Shown in pieces: positions 1 to 8,782 of a stretch of DNA of 64,000 nucleotides. The notes beneath the pieces were generated by a model. It ran no database searches, was not told where the DNA came from, and saw only the letters and a program-made list of their open reading frames with translations. The number at the start of each line of letters is the position of its first letter. Position 1 is the first letter of the stretch. The stretch is from JAUIKM01 sp964445695. GTDB lineage: Bacteria > Bacteroidota > Ignavibacteria > Kapaibacteriales > UBA7675. The position numbers and the translations under genes were made by a program. The stretch is taken from assembly GCA_964445695.1 (NCBI GenBank), contig CAYULF010000004.1:186001-250000 (forward strand), in the 5' to 3' direction.

Positions 1-719
1 GCGCCGCAGAGCGTCGCGTGGTTCGTCACAAAGTTGCAGTTGGCCACCGTCGCCGTTCCGAACACGTAGATGCCGGCGCCGCAACCGCCCGCGCGATTGT
101 TCGCAAAGGTGCTGTTTTCCGCGCTGACGAGGCCCTCGTAAATATTGAGTACCGCCCCGGTGCCGTGCGATTCGTTGTCGTAGAAACTACATCCGCGCAC
201 CGTAATACTGCCGTAGTCAGCGTAGATCACCGAGCCTTCCGTAGCGCGGTTGTCAAAAGCCGCGCAGTTGATCATCTCAATGTTTGCATCCGTGGCGCGA
301 ATTACCCCGCCCGCCGTCGACCAGGTGTCGGTAAAGTGCAGGTTTTTGAAGGTCACATTTGCATTGCTCACACAGAACAGCTGGTGCAGCGAAAGTCCGC
401 TCAGCGTCACCTGCGAAGTCGTGCCGGAGACGATGAATAGATTTGTTGTCACCGAGATGCATCCGCGCGTCACTTCCACGGGGCCGGGCACCTTGATCGA
501 GATCGTGTCTCCGGGCGCCGCATTCTCAATTTCGTGGCGCAACGATCCTTCCATGTCGACATCCGAGGTCAACGTGACGGAATGCGTCGTGGCATACGCC
601 GGCGCGAGACCGGCCAGTATGCCGACAAACAAAACGCACAACAAGGCCCTCAGGCGGCTCGTCGGTGCGATTCTTCGTCCGGGTGAGGACGTCAAAACAC
701 TGTCATGAGTAGGGATCAT
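1..719 (-). CDS. Right-handed beta-helix surface protein with CSLREA-like start, partial
   Basis: This open frame starts at the ATG at 719 and runs off the left edge of the window with no stop, giving 239 visible residues. After a basic N-terminus there is a hydrophobic signal segment (about residues 22-42, LLCVLFVGILAGLAPAYA). Then comes a CSLREA-like stretch (TLTSDVDMEGSLRHEIENA, APGDTISI). It is followed by repeating beta-helix turns such as ENSTFANNRAGG and ANCNFVTNHAT, the pattern of polymorphic outer membrane and parallel beta-helix proteins. By family knowledge such proteins are exported and surface-exposed, with no enzyme activity implied. The N-terminus is longer than usual, so the true start could lie slightly downstream. 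Its C-terminus, and any sorting domain, is outside the window. Confidence 0.75.
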   Translation of the reverse strand, partial: MIPTHDSVLTSSPGRRIAPTSRLRALLCVLFVGILAGLAPAYATTHSVTLTSDVDMEGSLRHEIENAAPGDTISIKVPGPVEVTRGCISVTTNLFIVSGTTSQVTLSGLSLHQLFCVSNANVTFKNLHFTDTWSTAGGVIRATDANIEMINCAAFDNRATEGSVIYADYGSITVRGCSFYDNESHGTGAVLNIYEGLVSAENSTFANNRAGGCGAGIYVFGTATVANCNFVTNHATLCG

Positions 720-1431
720 AGTGAAGCTCTCGTTGAACAATTGACAGGCCCGGTGACCTGATTTCCACAAATATTTGAACAGTCGTCGGAGGAGGAGGTC
801 TTCCATCCGCATCGGGAAGTGCATTCCACGCGACAGTAATCCGGATACTGCAATCTACAGCTCGGTGTTTGTCACTCAACCACTACAAATCTACTACAGG
901 TCCGCTCGGCAGTTTTCCACACGACTCAATTTCAGCTATCTCCGGCCCCAAATTTGCATAAATATTGCGGAACCGGCCGAATTCACACCGGAACCCGGAA
1001 CTTGACACATTCGCCTGCTTTGGACATTTGATCGATTTCTGAGCGCTTGCGCCTCTGCGCCGCGTCGTTTCACTTGCGTCTTGCGGCTGGCTTTTTGAGC
1101 TTTTGTTTGTCGGCGGGGTTGTAGTTTCGGGATTTTGTATAGGTGAGACGTCCTCAGGCCTTCTACTTGAAACTCAGTGACTACGTAATACTACGTAGGA
1201 GCTGTGAGCCCTAAGGGCTCACAGCTCAAAACCTTGCGTGCCAGGTTTTGTTGAATCATTGAAATCTGGACAAACGGCCGCTATTGACCGGCGAACGCAC
1301 TGTATTGTTAACCCACCGGTCGTTTTCCTGTGAACGGCAGATCCCCGTGAGAAATAGTAGAGTCGAGAACTGAAACCGGAGTGAGCAAAAGCACTCGTAC
1401 AGTGCCAGAGTGAGAAAATGCGGTCATCCTG
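720..1431. other. Gene-free stretch of about 710 bp
   Basis: I see no convincing gene here. The only frame of note (775-1005, plus) has no family likeness and unsuitable composition. The stretch lies between the divergent-side start of the beta-helix gene (719) and the 3' end of the minus-strand gene ending at 1432. It holds one clear structure, the palindromic repeat at 1182-1227. It also holds a short hairpin at 1391-1405 (GCACT...AGTGC) without a T-run. The promoter of the beta-helix gene should lie in the first 200 bp, but I cannot pick it out. Confidence 0.6.
1182..1227. repeat. Palindromic dispersed repeat, copy 1
   Basis: A perfect inverted repeat with 14-bp arms (GAGCTGTGAGCCCT at 1199-1212, complement at 1214-1227) around a single central A. 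It is preceded by two TACGTA words (1182-1198). The same arrangement recurs at 15783-15824, including the TACGTA words and the spacing, with the central base changed to T. There is no T-run after the hairpin, so a simple intrinsic terminator is not the obvious reading. It resembles a REP-like dispersed palindrome. Confidence 0.8.
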
Positions 1432-1950
1432 CTATTGGCCCTGCAAAATTCCAGGCTCTTCGTCTGAAGACTCCCGCCGCAACAACAAACCCTCGCGCGT
1501 CCACGGCCAGAAGTGCAAAACCACCGCGGGCAGGTGATAAATCACTGTGTGGATGAATTCATAGTCCGTGTCGGACCACAAAAACACCAGGTGTGAAAGA
1601 ATAATCAAAAACACAATGTTGATCGACACGTGAGTTCGGACGGAAACTTCCCGGCTCGCCGCCAGAATTCTGACTGTTCCGTAACTCAGCAGTCCGGCCA
1701 GCAAAAACCACACAAACGCAAAGGGCGTACCGGAAAAGACAAAGAGCGGAAGATTCTCCAGGCTGTCGGCATCCAGCCTCGAACCCCCATCGGAAAACGG
1801 CAGAACAAAATAGATGTTGACCAGAATGACAAAACCCAAAGCGTAGAGCGCCGCCACGGCCACCAGGCGCACCAGCATCGCCGTAATCTCCGCCAGACGC
1901 GATTGCGGCGCCTTCCGGTTTTCCTTTTCGTTTTCCGCGCTTGCCGACAT
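1432..1950 (-). CDS. Small multi-pass membrane protein, unknown function
   Basis: 172 residues. The start at 1950 is chosen because GGAGGT lies four bases upstream. The longer frame up to 2025 has no such site and reads as low-complexity. After a charged N-terminus (about 25 residues) there appear to be four membrane spans: VRLVAVAALYALGFVILVNI, FAFVWFLLAGLLSYGTVRIL, ISINIVFLIILSHLVFLW-like, and VIYHLPAVVLHFWPW. The tail is charged. The arrangement resembles small uncharacterised inner-membrane proteins, and I do not recognise a named family. No neighbouring gene is close enough to suggest an operon. Confidence 0.6.
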   Translation of the reverse strand: MSASAENEKENRKAPQSRLAEITAMLVRLVAVAALYALGFVILVNIYFVLPFSDGGSRLDADSLENLPLFVFSGTPFAFVWFLLAGLLSYGTVRILAASREVSVRTHVSINIVFLIILSHLVFLWSDTDYEFIHTVIYHLPAVVLHFWPWTREGLLLRRESSDEEPGILQGQ

Positions 1951-2154
1951 GGCACCTCCGTGTTGTGTTGCTGTGTTCCCCGATTTTTTGCTCCGGACGA
2001 TCCGGCCAAGCGTGCTGTTGCCCACCCGACAAATCTAACTCGATTCACTGATATTCTACAAGCTGTGAAGTCGCCGATAATAAATCACGGCCTCGTTTGT
2101 CGCCGACTGCAAACCACTGTGCTTGAAGCACAATAATTAACAAAAGGGTCAAAA

Positions 2155-2191
2155 GAGCCTGAGACGCGGACGCGGCTCAAAGCGGTCATGA
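2155..2191. repeat. 37-bp 3'-end repeat, copy 1
   Basis: This segment begins GAGCCTGAGACGCGG and ends GCTCAAAGCGGTCA plus a few bases. It lies just beyond the stop of the minus-strand gene at 2193. A close copy (about 32 of 38 bases the same) lies at 16027-16063, also just beyond the stop of a minus-strand gene. GAGCC and GGCTC at its ends could pair into a hairpin. Confidence 0.5.
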
Positions 2192-2192
2192 A

Positions 2193-3758
2193 TCAGTTAA
2201 CATCCGCCAGTTCAGCCAAAGAGTCGTTAAACACACAGCCGCTGCCGAACTCCTCGCGTACGACCTCCGCCCAGGTGCGCCCCTCGTATTTGGCGCGGAC
2301 CCACTGTGCAAAGTCAAAGCGTTTTATGGCACCGTATTCCAGGCGATCCCGTTTAAGCATCTGCATCTCCTCGTAGAAGGGCTTCCACTCGGCGGCGCTC
2401 AGATTGGTGCGCCCAAGCTGGATCACGTGTTTAAACAGACGTCTTAAACAATCTTCAAGACGGTATACCTGACCGCGCACCTGCAATTGCGACCAGACCG
2501 AAGGAAGCAGCGACTCCAGCGTGTCGATATTCCCCATCTCAAAATGCAACAGCAGAAGCAGCAGACGAGAGCCGTAGTAGCGCTGGGTGCTCAGCTGGCG
2601 CACATTCGGGTAGGAAAAATAAGCGTTTAAACTATCGACAGCCTTGTCGTATTTCCCGATTCCGAAGTAGGCGCAGGAACGCAAATGATAAACGAACAGC
2701 GTGTTCTCCGAGTCGAGTTGACGATCCGCAAGTTCGTGTTCGCGCGCGGCACTGTCGAGCTGCTCCAACGCCAACTCAAACTCGCCGCGTACGCTGGACA
2801 TATACGGCGGCAAAATGAGCGCAACCCAATACATGCTGTCGTGTCCCCTCGCGATCTGGGACCGGCACTCGTCAATTAAAGTCGCGTGATAGTGCGCGAA
2901 CTTGTCGGCATCTTCAGCTTCGATACTGCTTAAACAGGTGTTGTACAACGCAGCCGAAACCGTGCTGCGATAACGACTCAGATTCGGAAAGGTGATGGAC
3001 AGCTGGTATAATTCTTCATAATAGTGCAGCGCTTCGGCTGTATTGTTAACCATGCGGTGGCAGGTAGCCAGACTTAACAACATATTGCGCCGTCCGAGGA
3101 CGGAGGAAACGCCGAAAGGATTTTGCATCATCGGGTGGCGCATAATCGATTCGTATTCGGCCAGCTCATCGGCATTGCGCGGGTGGAACAACTTCGTCAT
3201 GGCGATATAGGTTCTTTTGATGACCGGCAGCGTCTCGATATATTCAAAGAACATGTCGCGGTTGATGCTGATTTGCTCGAGAACCTCTTCCAGCTGTTGT
3301 TCGAATTTGACGGCGTCCTTGGAAAAGAGGTGGGAAAAACTCTGCAGCAGCGATTCGAGCGCGCGCCCGGCAAGCTGGTTGCGGTCGGCAATGCCGCGCG
3401 CTTTTTTGAGAAGGGTCATCGCCTGACCGGTCAGACCTTTCTTATCGAGTATGATTGCCTGGGCGTTTAACATCGAAACCTGCGCCTCGGGCGTGTCTTC
3501 CAGGTTAAACAGATATAGCGCCTTGAGCAGCGACTGGTACAGGTAGCGTTTCAGCGCGGCAAAATTGACGGCGTCGCCGCCGAACTGCGCACGCAGACTC
3601 GCCTCGTCGTATTCCTCCTGTGCATCGACCGCATCGAAGAGATCCAGATAACGCGTGTTGCCCTGCCCGGCGTGAATGCCGGACTGCAGTCGGAAAAAGC
3701 GCTTTTCGCTCCGGTTCATTGTGCGAATCAACTCGAACAGCTTGTCGCTCTTTTTCAT
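2193..3758 (-). CDS. TPR-like alpha-helical repeat protein, FCB-type
   Basis: 521 residues, all helical in character, with no signal peptide and no membrane segment, so probably cytoplasmic. The N-terminus MKKSDKLFELIRTMNRSEK followed by RFFRL is typical of a large uncharacterised family in Bacteroidota and relatives, which starts with a KSEKR-F/Y-F motif and continues as degenerate TPR repeats. The helical pairs run from about residue 95 to 470. A GAGG purine run sits upstream of the ATG. It stands alone, divergent from the Ycf48-like gene at 4042. I cannot assign a molecular role: a protein-interaction scaffold is likely from the fold, but that is inference. Confidence 0.7.
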   Translation of the reverse strand: MKKSDKLFELIRTMNRSEKRFFRLQSGIHAGQGNTRYLDLFDAVDAQEEYDEASLRAQFGGDAVNFAALKRYLYQSLLKALYLFNLEDTPEAQVSMLNAQAIILDKKGLTGQAMTLLKKARGIADRNQLAGRALESLLQSFSHLFSKDAVKFEQQLEEVLEQISINRDMFFEYIETLPVIKRTYIAMTKLFHPRNADELAEYESIMRHPMMQNPFGVSSVLGRRNMLLSLATCHRMVNNTAEALHYYEELYQLSITFPNLSRYRSTVSAALYNTCLSSIEAEDADKFAHYHATLIDECRSQIARGHDSMYWVALILPPYMSSVRGEFELALEQLDSAAREHELADRQLDSENTLFVYHLRSCAYFGIGKYDKAVDSLNAYFSYPNVRQLSTQRYYGSRLLLLLLHFEMGNIDTLESLLPSVWSQLQVRGQVYRLEDCLRRLFKHVIQLGRTNLSAAEWKPFYEEMQMLKRDRLEYGAIKRFDFAQWVRAKYEGRTWAEVVREEFGSGCVFNDSLAELADVN

Positions 3759-4041
3759 TGAATCCTCATTTTCTCAAATTCTCCGTTTGCCGCCGACGCA
3801 GGATTTTCAGCTCCAAATCCACCGGTAAATGCCGAATCTGCGACAGAAAAAGCGATTCTCAGGCTGTACAGACAAAAAAACGACGGGTTTGGATACGGAT
3901 TTCAACAAAAAAAGCGCGCGATTGAATTCTCATTTGTCCCGACGACAGGCTTTGCCGGCGCGCAGAGGCATGTCTAGATTGGCGTTACGAGGGTACTGCA
4001 GCACTCCCGTTTTCATTCATGAACTTAACGGGACGCTAATA

Positions 4042-5361
4042 ATGTTTCAACTTGATACTACACATTCAAATCGATTGAAAACCCTGCGCAAGTCGCTTTG
4101 CTGTTTTGGCGCGCTGCTGCTCTGCGGCACGACACAGCTGGACGCGCAATGGGTCGACATCTCCCCGGTGCAGACAGAATACTCCGATCTGCTGCTGTTC
4201 GGGGCCGATTTCTACAGCGACGACATCGGGCTTGCCGTCGGTCAGGATCTGGCGACAAGTCGCGGCGTGGTGGCACACACAACGGACGGCGGCCAAAGCT
4301 GGAACCTGGGCCATTTTGAAGCCGAACACCTGCGCGGCGTCGGCTACTTCACGGAGCAGTCTATTCTGGTTATGGGCTACGATGGTCCTCCGGGTACCAA
4401 AACGCTGTTGCACCTGACGGGCGATGGCGGCGAAAACTGGATCAACGCGGAGATTCCGCAGGTCACCGGCACCGATGAGCTGGATGTTGTCGGCCCGACG
4501 GCCGCATGGGCCATGGGCTACGGCACGTCCGTTGGTTTTTCCGGCGGCATCATGCGCACGCTGGACGGCGGCCAGAGCTGGGACCTCAAGATGGCTATCG
4601 ACGGCACGATTTTCGCCGGGCAATGCGCGCTCGACGAAAACACGGTCTTTGTAGCAGTCACGGACTTCGTCATCGGCGCAATGTTTAAAACGCTCGACGG
4701 CGGCGAAACCTGGACGCAATACAACTTTGATGAATGGACGGAAGACGTCTTTTTCATCGACAAAAACGTCGGTTTTGTGCTGGCGCGCGACAAGATGTAT
4801 AAAACAAACGACGGAGGTGAAAACTGGGTCGCCACGGACATCTCCGACGCCGTGGACCGCATCTGGTTTACCAGCGAAACAACCGGTTATGCCATCGGAA
4901 ACGACGGCCTGGCACAGATGACCGAGGACGGCGGCGAAAGTTGGACGGACATGGATATCGACACGGACTACGACCTGATGCAGTTTGCGCAGCACGGCGA
5001 CTATCTCTACGCGGTCGGTCAGCAGGCCAGCGTTTTCCGCCTGGAGATCGGACAATCTCCGACGGATGTCAATATCGAAGCCGCCGCTGCGGAAGAATTG
5101 TTAAACATGAACGTGTCGCCCATGCCGCTTGCATCGGAAGGCACACTGACGTACACGCTTCAAACTGAAACGCGGCAGCACGTTGATATCGCCCTCACTG
5201 ATGTCGCCGGCCGCCGCGTTAAAACCCTCGTTGACTCCGTCCACGAACCCGGCGAGCACGCACTCACGCTCAACCTCGCGGCCTATCCGGCCGGCGTATG
5301 GTTTTTGACGGCCACGGTAAATGGACAGCAGTCTGTGTTCCCGCTTACAATCCATCGCTAA
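4042..5361 (+). CDS. Secreted Ycf48-like beta-propeller protein with T9SS-type C-terminal domain
   Basis: 439 residues from the ATG at 4042, chosen because it places a signal peptide at the N-terminus (hydrophobic CCFGALLLCGTTQLDAQ). The 71 codons upstream in the same frame have no such character. The body has six DGG-x-W repeats (TTDGGQSW, TGDGGENW, TLDGGQSW, TLDGGETW, TNDGGENW, TEDGGESW) spaced about 45-60 residues, as in Ycf48/BNR-type beta-propellers. The last 80 residues (starting MNVSPMPLASEG, with DVAGRRVKTLVD) match the FlgD-like Ig/T9SS type A sorting domain. By family knowledge this predicts export by the type IX system and surface attachment or release. The ligand is unknown. A strong terminator follows at 5429. 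Confidence 0.8.
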   Translation: MFQLDTTHSNRLKTLRKSLCCFGALLLCGTTQLDAQWVDISPVQTEYSDLLLFGADFYSDDIGLAVGQDLATSRGVVAHTTDGGQSWNLGHFEAEHLRGVGYFTEQSILVMGYDGPPGTKTLLHLTGDGGENWINAEIPQVTGTDELDVVGPTAAWAMGYGTSVGFSGGIMRTLDGGQSWDLKMAIDGTIFAGQCALDENTVFVAVTDFVIGAMFKTLDGGETWTQYNFDEWTEDVFFIDKNVGFVLARDKMYKTNDGGENWVATDISDAVDRIWFTSETTGYAIGNDGLAQMTEDGGESWTDMDIDTDYDLMQFAQHGDYLYAVGQQASVFRLEIGQSPTDVNIEAAAAEELLNMNVSPMPLASEGTLTYTLQTETRQHVDIALTDVAGRRVKTLVDSVHEPGEHALTLNLAAYPAGVWFLTATVNGQQSVFPLTIHR

Positions 5362-5428
5362 TGCCCGACGGATTGCAACACTGCCCCCGGAACCGTCTGC
5401 GGGTTCGCTGTCGACGGAACTGCGTCTG

Positions 5429-5479
5429 ACTGCCGCCTTTTTGCACCTGGTGCAGAGAGGCGGCAGTTTGTTTTTTTTA
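5429..5479. terminator. Intrinsic terminator after the Ycf48-like gene
   Basis: Arms ACTGCCGCCT (5429-5438) and AGGCGGCAGT (5458-5467) pair perfectly. An inner hairpin TGCACC/GGTGCA (5442-5454) continues the stem, and TTGTTTTTTTTA follows on the plus strand. It lies between the convergent genes ending at 5361 (plus) and 5495 (minus). AAAA is short on the other side, so it probably acts mainly for the plus-strand gene. Confidence 0.85.
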
Positions 5480-5494
5480 CTGTGCGAATCTTCT

Positions 5495-6049
5495 TTAATC
5501 TTTGCTGTGTATTTGTTCGCTTTTGTGCAGCGCCAGCAACATGTTTAGGTCATCATCAATCTGTTCAGACCTCTGCACCGAGAAACGCATCTGTTTAATC
5601 TCACCGTTGTACACGTAAAACGTTGTCGGTGTTGAGCGAAGTTCGTGTTTGCCGGCAAAGAATTTTGACGCCAGTTCCTGATGGGAAAAAACAAGGAAAG
5701 CAAAAGTAAAACCGGCCAGTTTTTCCCTTCTCATGATACCAGCCCTCAACACCGAAAAGGCGTTCGCGATATCCGGCCCGCTCCAGACAGCATACGAAAC
5801 GACAACAAGCGGACCGCGCGCATATTTACTATCGGTGATTTTTTCGTGTAGTTTGACTACGGTGAAATTTGAGGGAACCACGCGATGAAATTCGTACATA
5901 ACTTCATCGGTGTCTTCATCCTTCCCTATGTAGTTGAGTACAGATTCTATCTTGTGATTCGCCAGGGCTTGCGGCGCTTCTATTCCCAACTCTTCGGCTA
6001 TTGAAGCAATTATTTCTGCAAGCGTCTTTGTTTTTTTCTCGTTGGACAT
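5495..6049 (-). CDS. Thioredoxin-fold-like protein lacking cysteines, paralogue of the 7052-8077 C-terminus
   Basis: 184 residues from the ATG at 6049. A longer frame starts at 6106 (203 residues), and neither start has a clear Shine-Dalgarno site. Residues 55-175 match the last 125 residues of the gene at 7052-8077 along their length, for example TTFYVYNGEIKQ against LTYYAYDGEIKQ. The pattern looks like a thioredoxin fold. PLVVVSYAVWSGPD (80-93) sits where thioredoxins have a strand plus WCGPC, and RSTPTTFYVYNGE (138-150) sits where they have the cis-proline loop and next strand. Both redox cysteines are absent (WSGPD), so disulfide chemistry is not expected. The fold call is my own reading and not a search result. 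It is probably the last gene of a set with 6251-7030 and 7052-8077. Confidence 0.6.
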   Translation of the reverse strand: MSNEKKTKTLAEIIASIAEELGIEAPQALANHKIESVLNYIGKDEDTDEVMYEFHRVVPSNFTVVKLHEKITDSKYARGPLVVVSYAVWSGPDIANAFSVLRAGIMRREKLAGFTFAFLVFSHQELASKFFAGKHELRSTPTTFYVYNGEIKQMRFSVQRSEQIDDDLNMLLALHKSEQIHSKD

Positions 6050-6250
6050 TCGTTCTCGTCGGATTGGTGTCACAAAGTCAATTTCAATGTTATTGCTTAG
6101 GACCACATCGAATATGTTTGATGGAGAGAATGGAGAACCGCACTCGTTGCAATCAGCCTCACCGGATTAAACGTACTTTCGATCACCACTTGAATCCCCA
6201 ATATTCGTCACTTGACGTCAAGCTGTCAAGAATTTAACGAACTGGAATTT

Positions 6251-7030
6251 CTAGAACGGAATAGTACAAAAGCACGCTGTATCAAACTTCGACATGTCTT
6301 CGGAACACCAGTACCAGCCTCCATTATAGTATACATAAACCGCTTCCAAAAGCTTGACAGCGTGAAAACGTCTGTTGTTGGCAGGCTCTCCATCCGGTGT
6401 TGCGCTCAAATGAATCATCTCAGAATAATAAACACAGTTGATTTCATCATACTTCAGTGTCACGGTCAGTCGCCGCCGAACATCCGGCTTGTCATTCTCA
6501 ATGCAGTAATAGTCTTGTTTGAGTCGTAATATCGGTCGACCATTGCGTACCCGATTTTCCAGGGCTACCGAATCGCGCCCATAGAAGTATGATCCTTGAC
6601 GGTCGATAAATTCGCCCATAAAAAACCGCTCATAACTCTGCAGATTAAGACTTGTCACCAATTCGCCATTTCGCACGGTCAGAATTATCAATTGTTCATA
6701 GCTTGTGTTCGATCCTCCGCGCAGCCACAGTCTATACGCCAGTTGATCGGAGTCACCAATGTCGATCCTGCCCGTTGTCCATCTGACGCTTCGAGTATAG
6801 AAACTATCGATGACGACATGATCGCGCAAATCAATCAGTCTAAACACCAGTTCCCGACGAATGATGTCCTGATCAACTTCAACATAGGTCAGTAGTTCCG
6901 GTAATCGGACTGCTGAGTGGCTCGGAGGCAGTAACTGTCCGAACACGAGTGCGGGCAACAGACAGATTAAAACAAGCCCTGTAGTCAACGTGCAGAACAC
7001 TCGAAACAACATCTCAATATTTTCCGACAT
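6251..7030 (-). CDS. Exported protein of unknown function
   Basis: 259 residues from the ATG at 7030, with an inner ATG at 7012 as an alternative. A hydrophobic segment (FCTLTTGLVLICLLPALVFG, about residues 12-31) ends at a likely signal peptidase I site before QLLPP. The mature part is rich in strands and aromatic residues, with a Tyr/Cys-containing C-terminus (YYNGGWYWCSEDMSKFDTAC). I recognise no family. It starts 21 bp after the stop of the 7052-8077 gene, so it is very likely co-transcribed with that gene. A gap of about 200 bp then separates it from 5495-6049. It may be the periplasmic partner of the membrane protein upstream, but that is inference from order only. Confidence 0.55.
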   Translation of the reverse strand: MSENIEMLFRVFCTLTTGLVLICLLPALVFGQLLPPSHSAVRLPELLTYVEVDQDIIRRELVFRLIDLRDHVVIDSFYTRSVRWTTGRIDIGDSDQLAYRLWLRGGSNTSYEQLIILTVRNGELVTSLNLQSYERFFMGEFIDRQGSYFYGRDSVALENRVRNGRPILRLKQDYYCIENDKPDVRRRLTVTLKYDEINCVYYSEMIHLSATPDGEPANNRRFHAVKLLEAVYVYYNGGWYWCSEDMSKFDTACFCTIPF

Positions 7031-7051
7031 TCAAATCAATGGATTTCCATC

Positions 7052-8077
7052 TCAAGATTCGGAGGCCAACAACAGTTCAACATCTCTGTCAATCTTTGCC
7101 GGCGTTTGAACGACCATTCGTTTCTGTTTAATCTCTCCGTCGTAAGCGTAATACGTCAGCGGCGAGCTGCTCAGCACGCGTTTGCCGCCAAAAAAACGCT
7201 CGGCAAGCTGCACGTCTTCAAAAAGAAGAAAAACGAACATCACCTTGTCGCGCAATTGCGGGCGTTCCAGAGCGTAGGTTAAATACACTCTGGCATTGAC
7301 GTGATCAACAGTGCTCCACATTGAAACCGTAATCACAACGCAGGCTTTTGATGCAAACCGCTTGTCCGTAATTTGCTCGCCCTGCCTGGCGATGACAATG
7401 TTTTCCGGAACAAGTGAATTAACCTCATAGGTTGGCTCAGCTCCGGACGAATCGGAATTTATCAATCGGAAAACTGCGCCATACTCCCTGCCTATCCACC
7501 TGTTCGGCGCAGTCATGTTAAACTGTTGAGCGCGGTTGGCAAACAGGTCCGTCAGAGCAATTCGCACAGTATCGTCGGTCGAACCTGCACTTCGAAGCGT
7601 AGAAACGGCCAATTCCGGATCAAGTATCTGCAGCTTGTGTTTAAACTTTGCTATTGCGTCAAATGCAAGGCCGTACATTCGGCAGGTTTTGGTCGTATCT
7701 TCATAGCTGATTCTGATGCGTACAACATTCCGTTTTCGTCCGATCATGGAAAACTCAAACGCATCGATGTCATCAACTGAAATTGTGCGTCCATTTGTCA
7801 TGCCCCACATGTTCAGAATGCGCAGCTCTGCAACGTTCAATTCCAGAAAGAACATCTGTCGTCGAAAATAGAAGAAGTTTAAACAGAACGAGACCAGACC
7901 TAACGGCAGAATCGTCGCCATGCCGGCGGAGCCAATCAAAATCCCCCCTGTAAAGACTGCGAACACCACCAGTGGAAACACCAACAGATAGCGTGGGTTC
8001 ACCTCGCCCGCCAGCACGATGTTTTCCCACTTTTTTGTCTTGTTCTTTCGCCCAAATAGTCTGCTCAAACTCCACAT
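7052..8077 (-). CDS. Membrane protein with PH-like domain and cysteine-less thioredoxin-like C-terminal domain
   Basis: 341 residues from the ATG at 8077. A longer frame to 8152 begins with an arginine-rich run and has no better start. Two membrane spans are adjacent (about 31-49 and 52-70). They are followed by a strand-rich segment (75-150: FFLELNVAELRILN, TISVDDIDAFEF, VVRIRISYED) that resembles bacterial PH/DUF304 domains. Residues 218-335 are paralogous to the gene at 5495-6049. The place of the thioredoxin WCGPC is taken by WSTVD (254-258), and P306 in SSSPLTYYAYDGE fits the cis-proline. The domain therefore keeps the shape but not the redox chemistry. It is the first gene of a likely operon with 6251-7030. 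Function unknown. Confidence 0.6.
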   Translation of the reverse strand: MWSLSRLFGRKNKTKKWENIVLAGEVNPRYLLVFPLVVFAVFTGGILIGSAGMATILPLGLVSFCLNFFYFRRQMFFLELNVAELRILNMWGMTNGRTISVDDIDAFEFSMIGRKRNVVRIRISYEDTTKTCRMYGLAFDAIAKFKHKLQILDPELAVSTLRSAGSTDDTVRIALTDLFANRAQQFNMTAPNRWIGREYGAVFRLINSDSSGAEPTYEVNSLVPENIVIARQGEQITDKRFASKACVVITVSMWSTVDHVNARVYLTYALERPQLRDKVMFVFLLFEDVQLAERFFGGKRVLSSSPLTYYAYDGEIKQKRMVVQTPAKIDRDVELLLASES

Positions 8078-8782
8078 TGAATTTGCGCTTACGTCCTTTT
8101 CATTCACTGATTCATGACTCCCGCGCCGTTGCCGCTGCGCTCCTCGTTGCACTCGCAGACTTGCTGCCGGCTTCCCGATTCTCTTGTTTGTCGTCGCGCC
8201 TCAAACCCGAAGTCTCTGAGTCCGCCGACTGCATGCAAACTCGACAGCTGCAAGGCTGCGAACAGTCCTCAAACCCGCGAGCTGAAAACTCAAGACCAAC
8301 CCGGAGACTCGAGACTTCGCTCCGCGTGACGAACAAAAAAGTCAGGGAACAAGAGATGCCAACGGCAGCTCGAAGTGCTCAGGCCGCCAATATACATTCA
8401 CACGCCGGTCCCGCACGTCAAAATGCAGCGCAAAAGAGTGCCCCGCCGGCGGCAAATGTGGCGTAGACAAGCCGAGCCGATCTGCCCGACAGCTCAGTCA
8501 AAAGGCAGATATCCAGCTCAGATTGAGGTCTTTCAACCTAAAAAACAGCCGAAAACGGGTCAAAACTACCCAAAGCGTGCGGAAATCGCAGACCGCCGAA
8601 GCGCGCGTTGTGAATCATGTTGCGCAGCAGTATATTTGGTCGGTTTCTCGTTTTGGCTGCAGTCGTATTTTTTATCTGACTCAATCAGTTTGGGTCGGCG
8701 CCTCAGAGCGCCCAAAGTTCAATTGCCGAACGCCAGGTTCGCGTTCGCGACCAGTTTCAGCTTGATTCCTGCCAGTGAGCCG
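8078..8782. other. Gene-free divergent intergenic stretch of about 700 bp
   Basis: It lies between the divergent starts at 8077 (minus) and 8783 (plus). The frame of the histidine kinase is open back to 8375, but its residues there are arginine/proline-rich and unlike any domain, so I treat it as non-coding. I see no hairpin with a T-run and no recognisable operator. Promoters of both flanking genes must lie here, but I cannot mark them. Confidence 0.5.

Noticed and set aside
4066..5055. 329-codon minus-strand frame across the Ycf48-like gene
   Set aside because: It is antisense to a gene with a signal peptide, six DGG-x-W repeats and a sorting domain, and its own translation shows no domain. 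Long antisense frames are expected from the codon bias.
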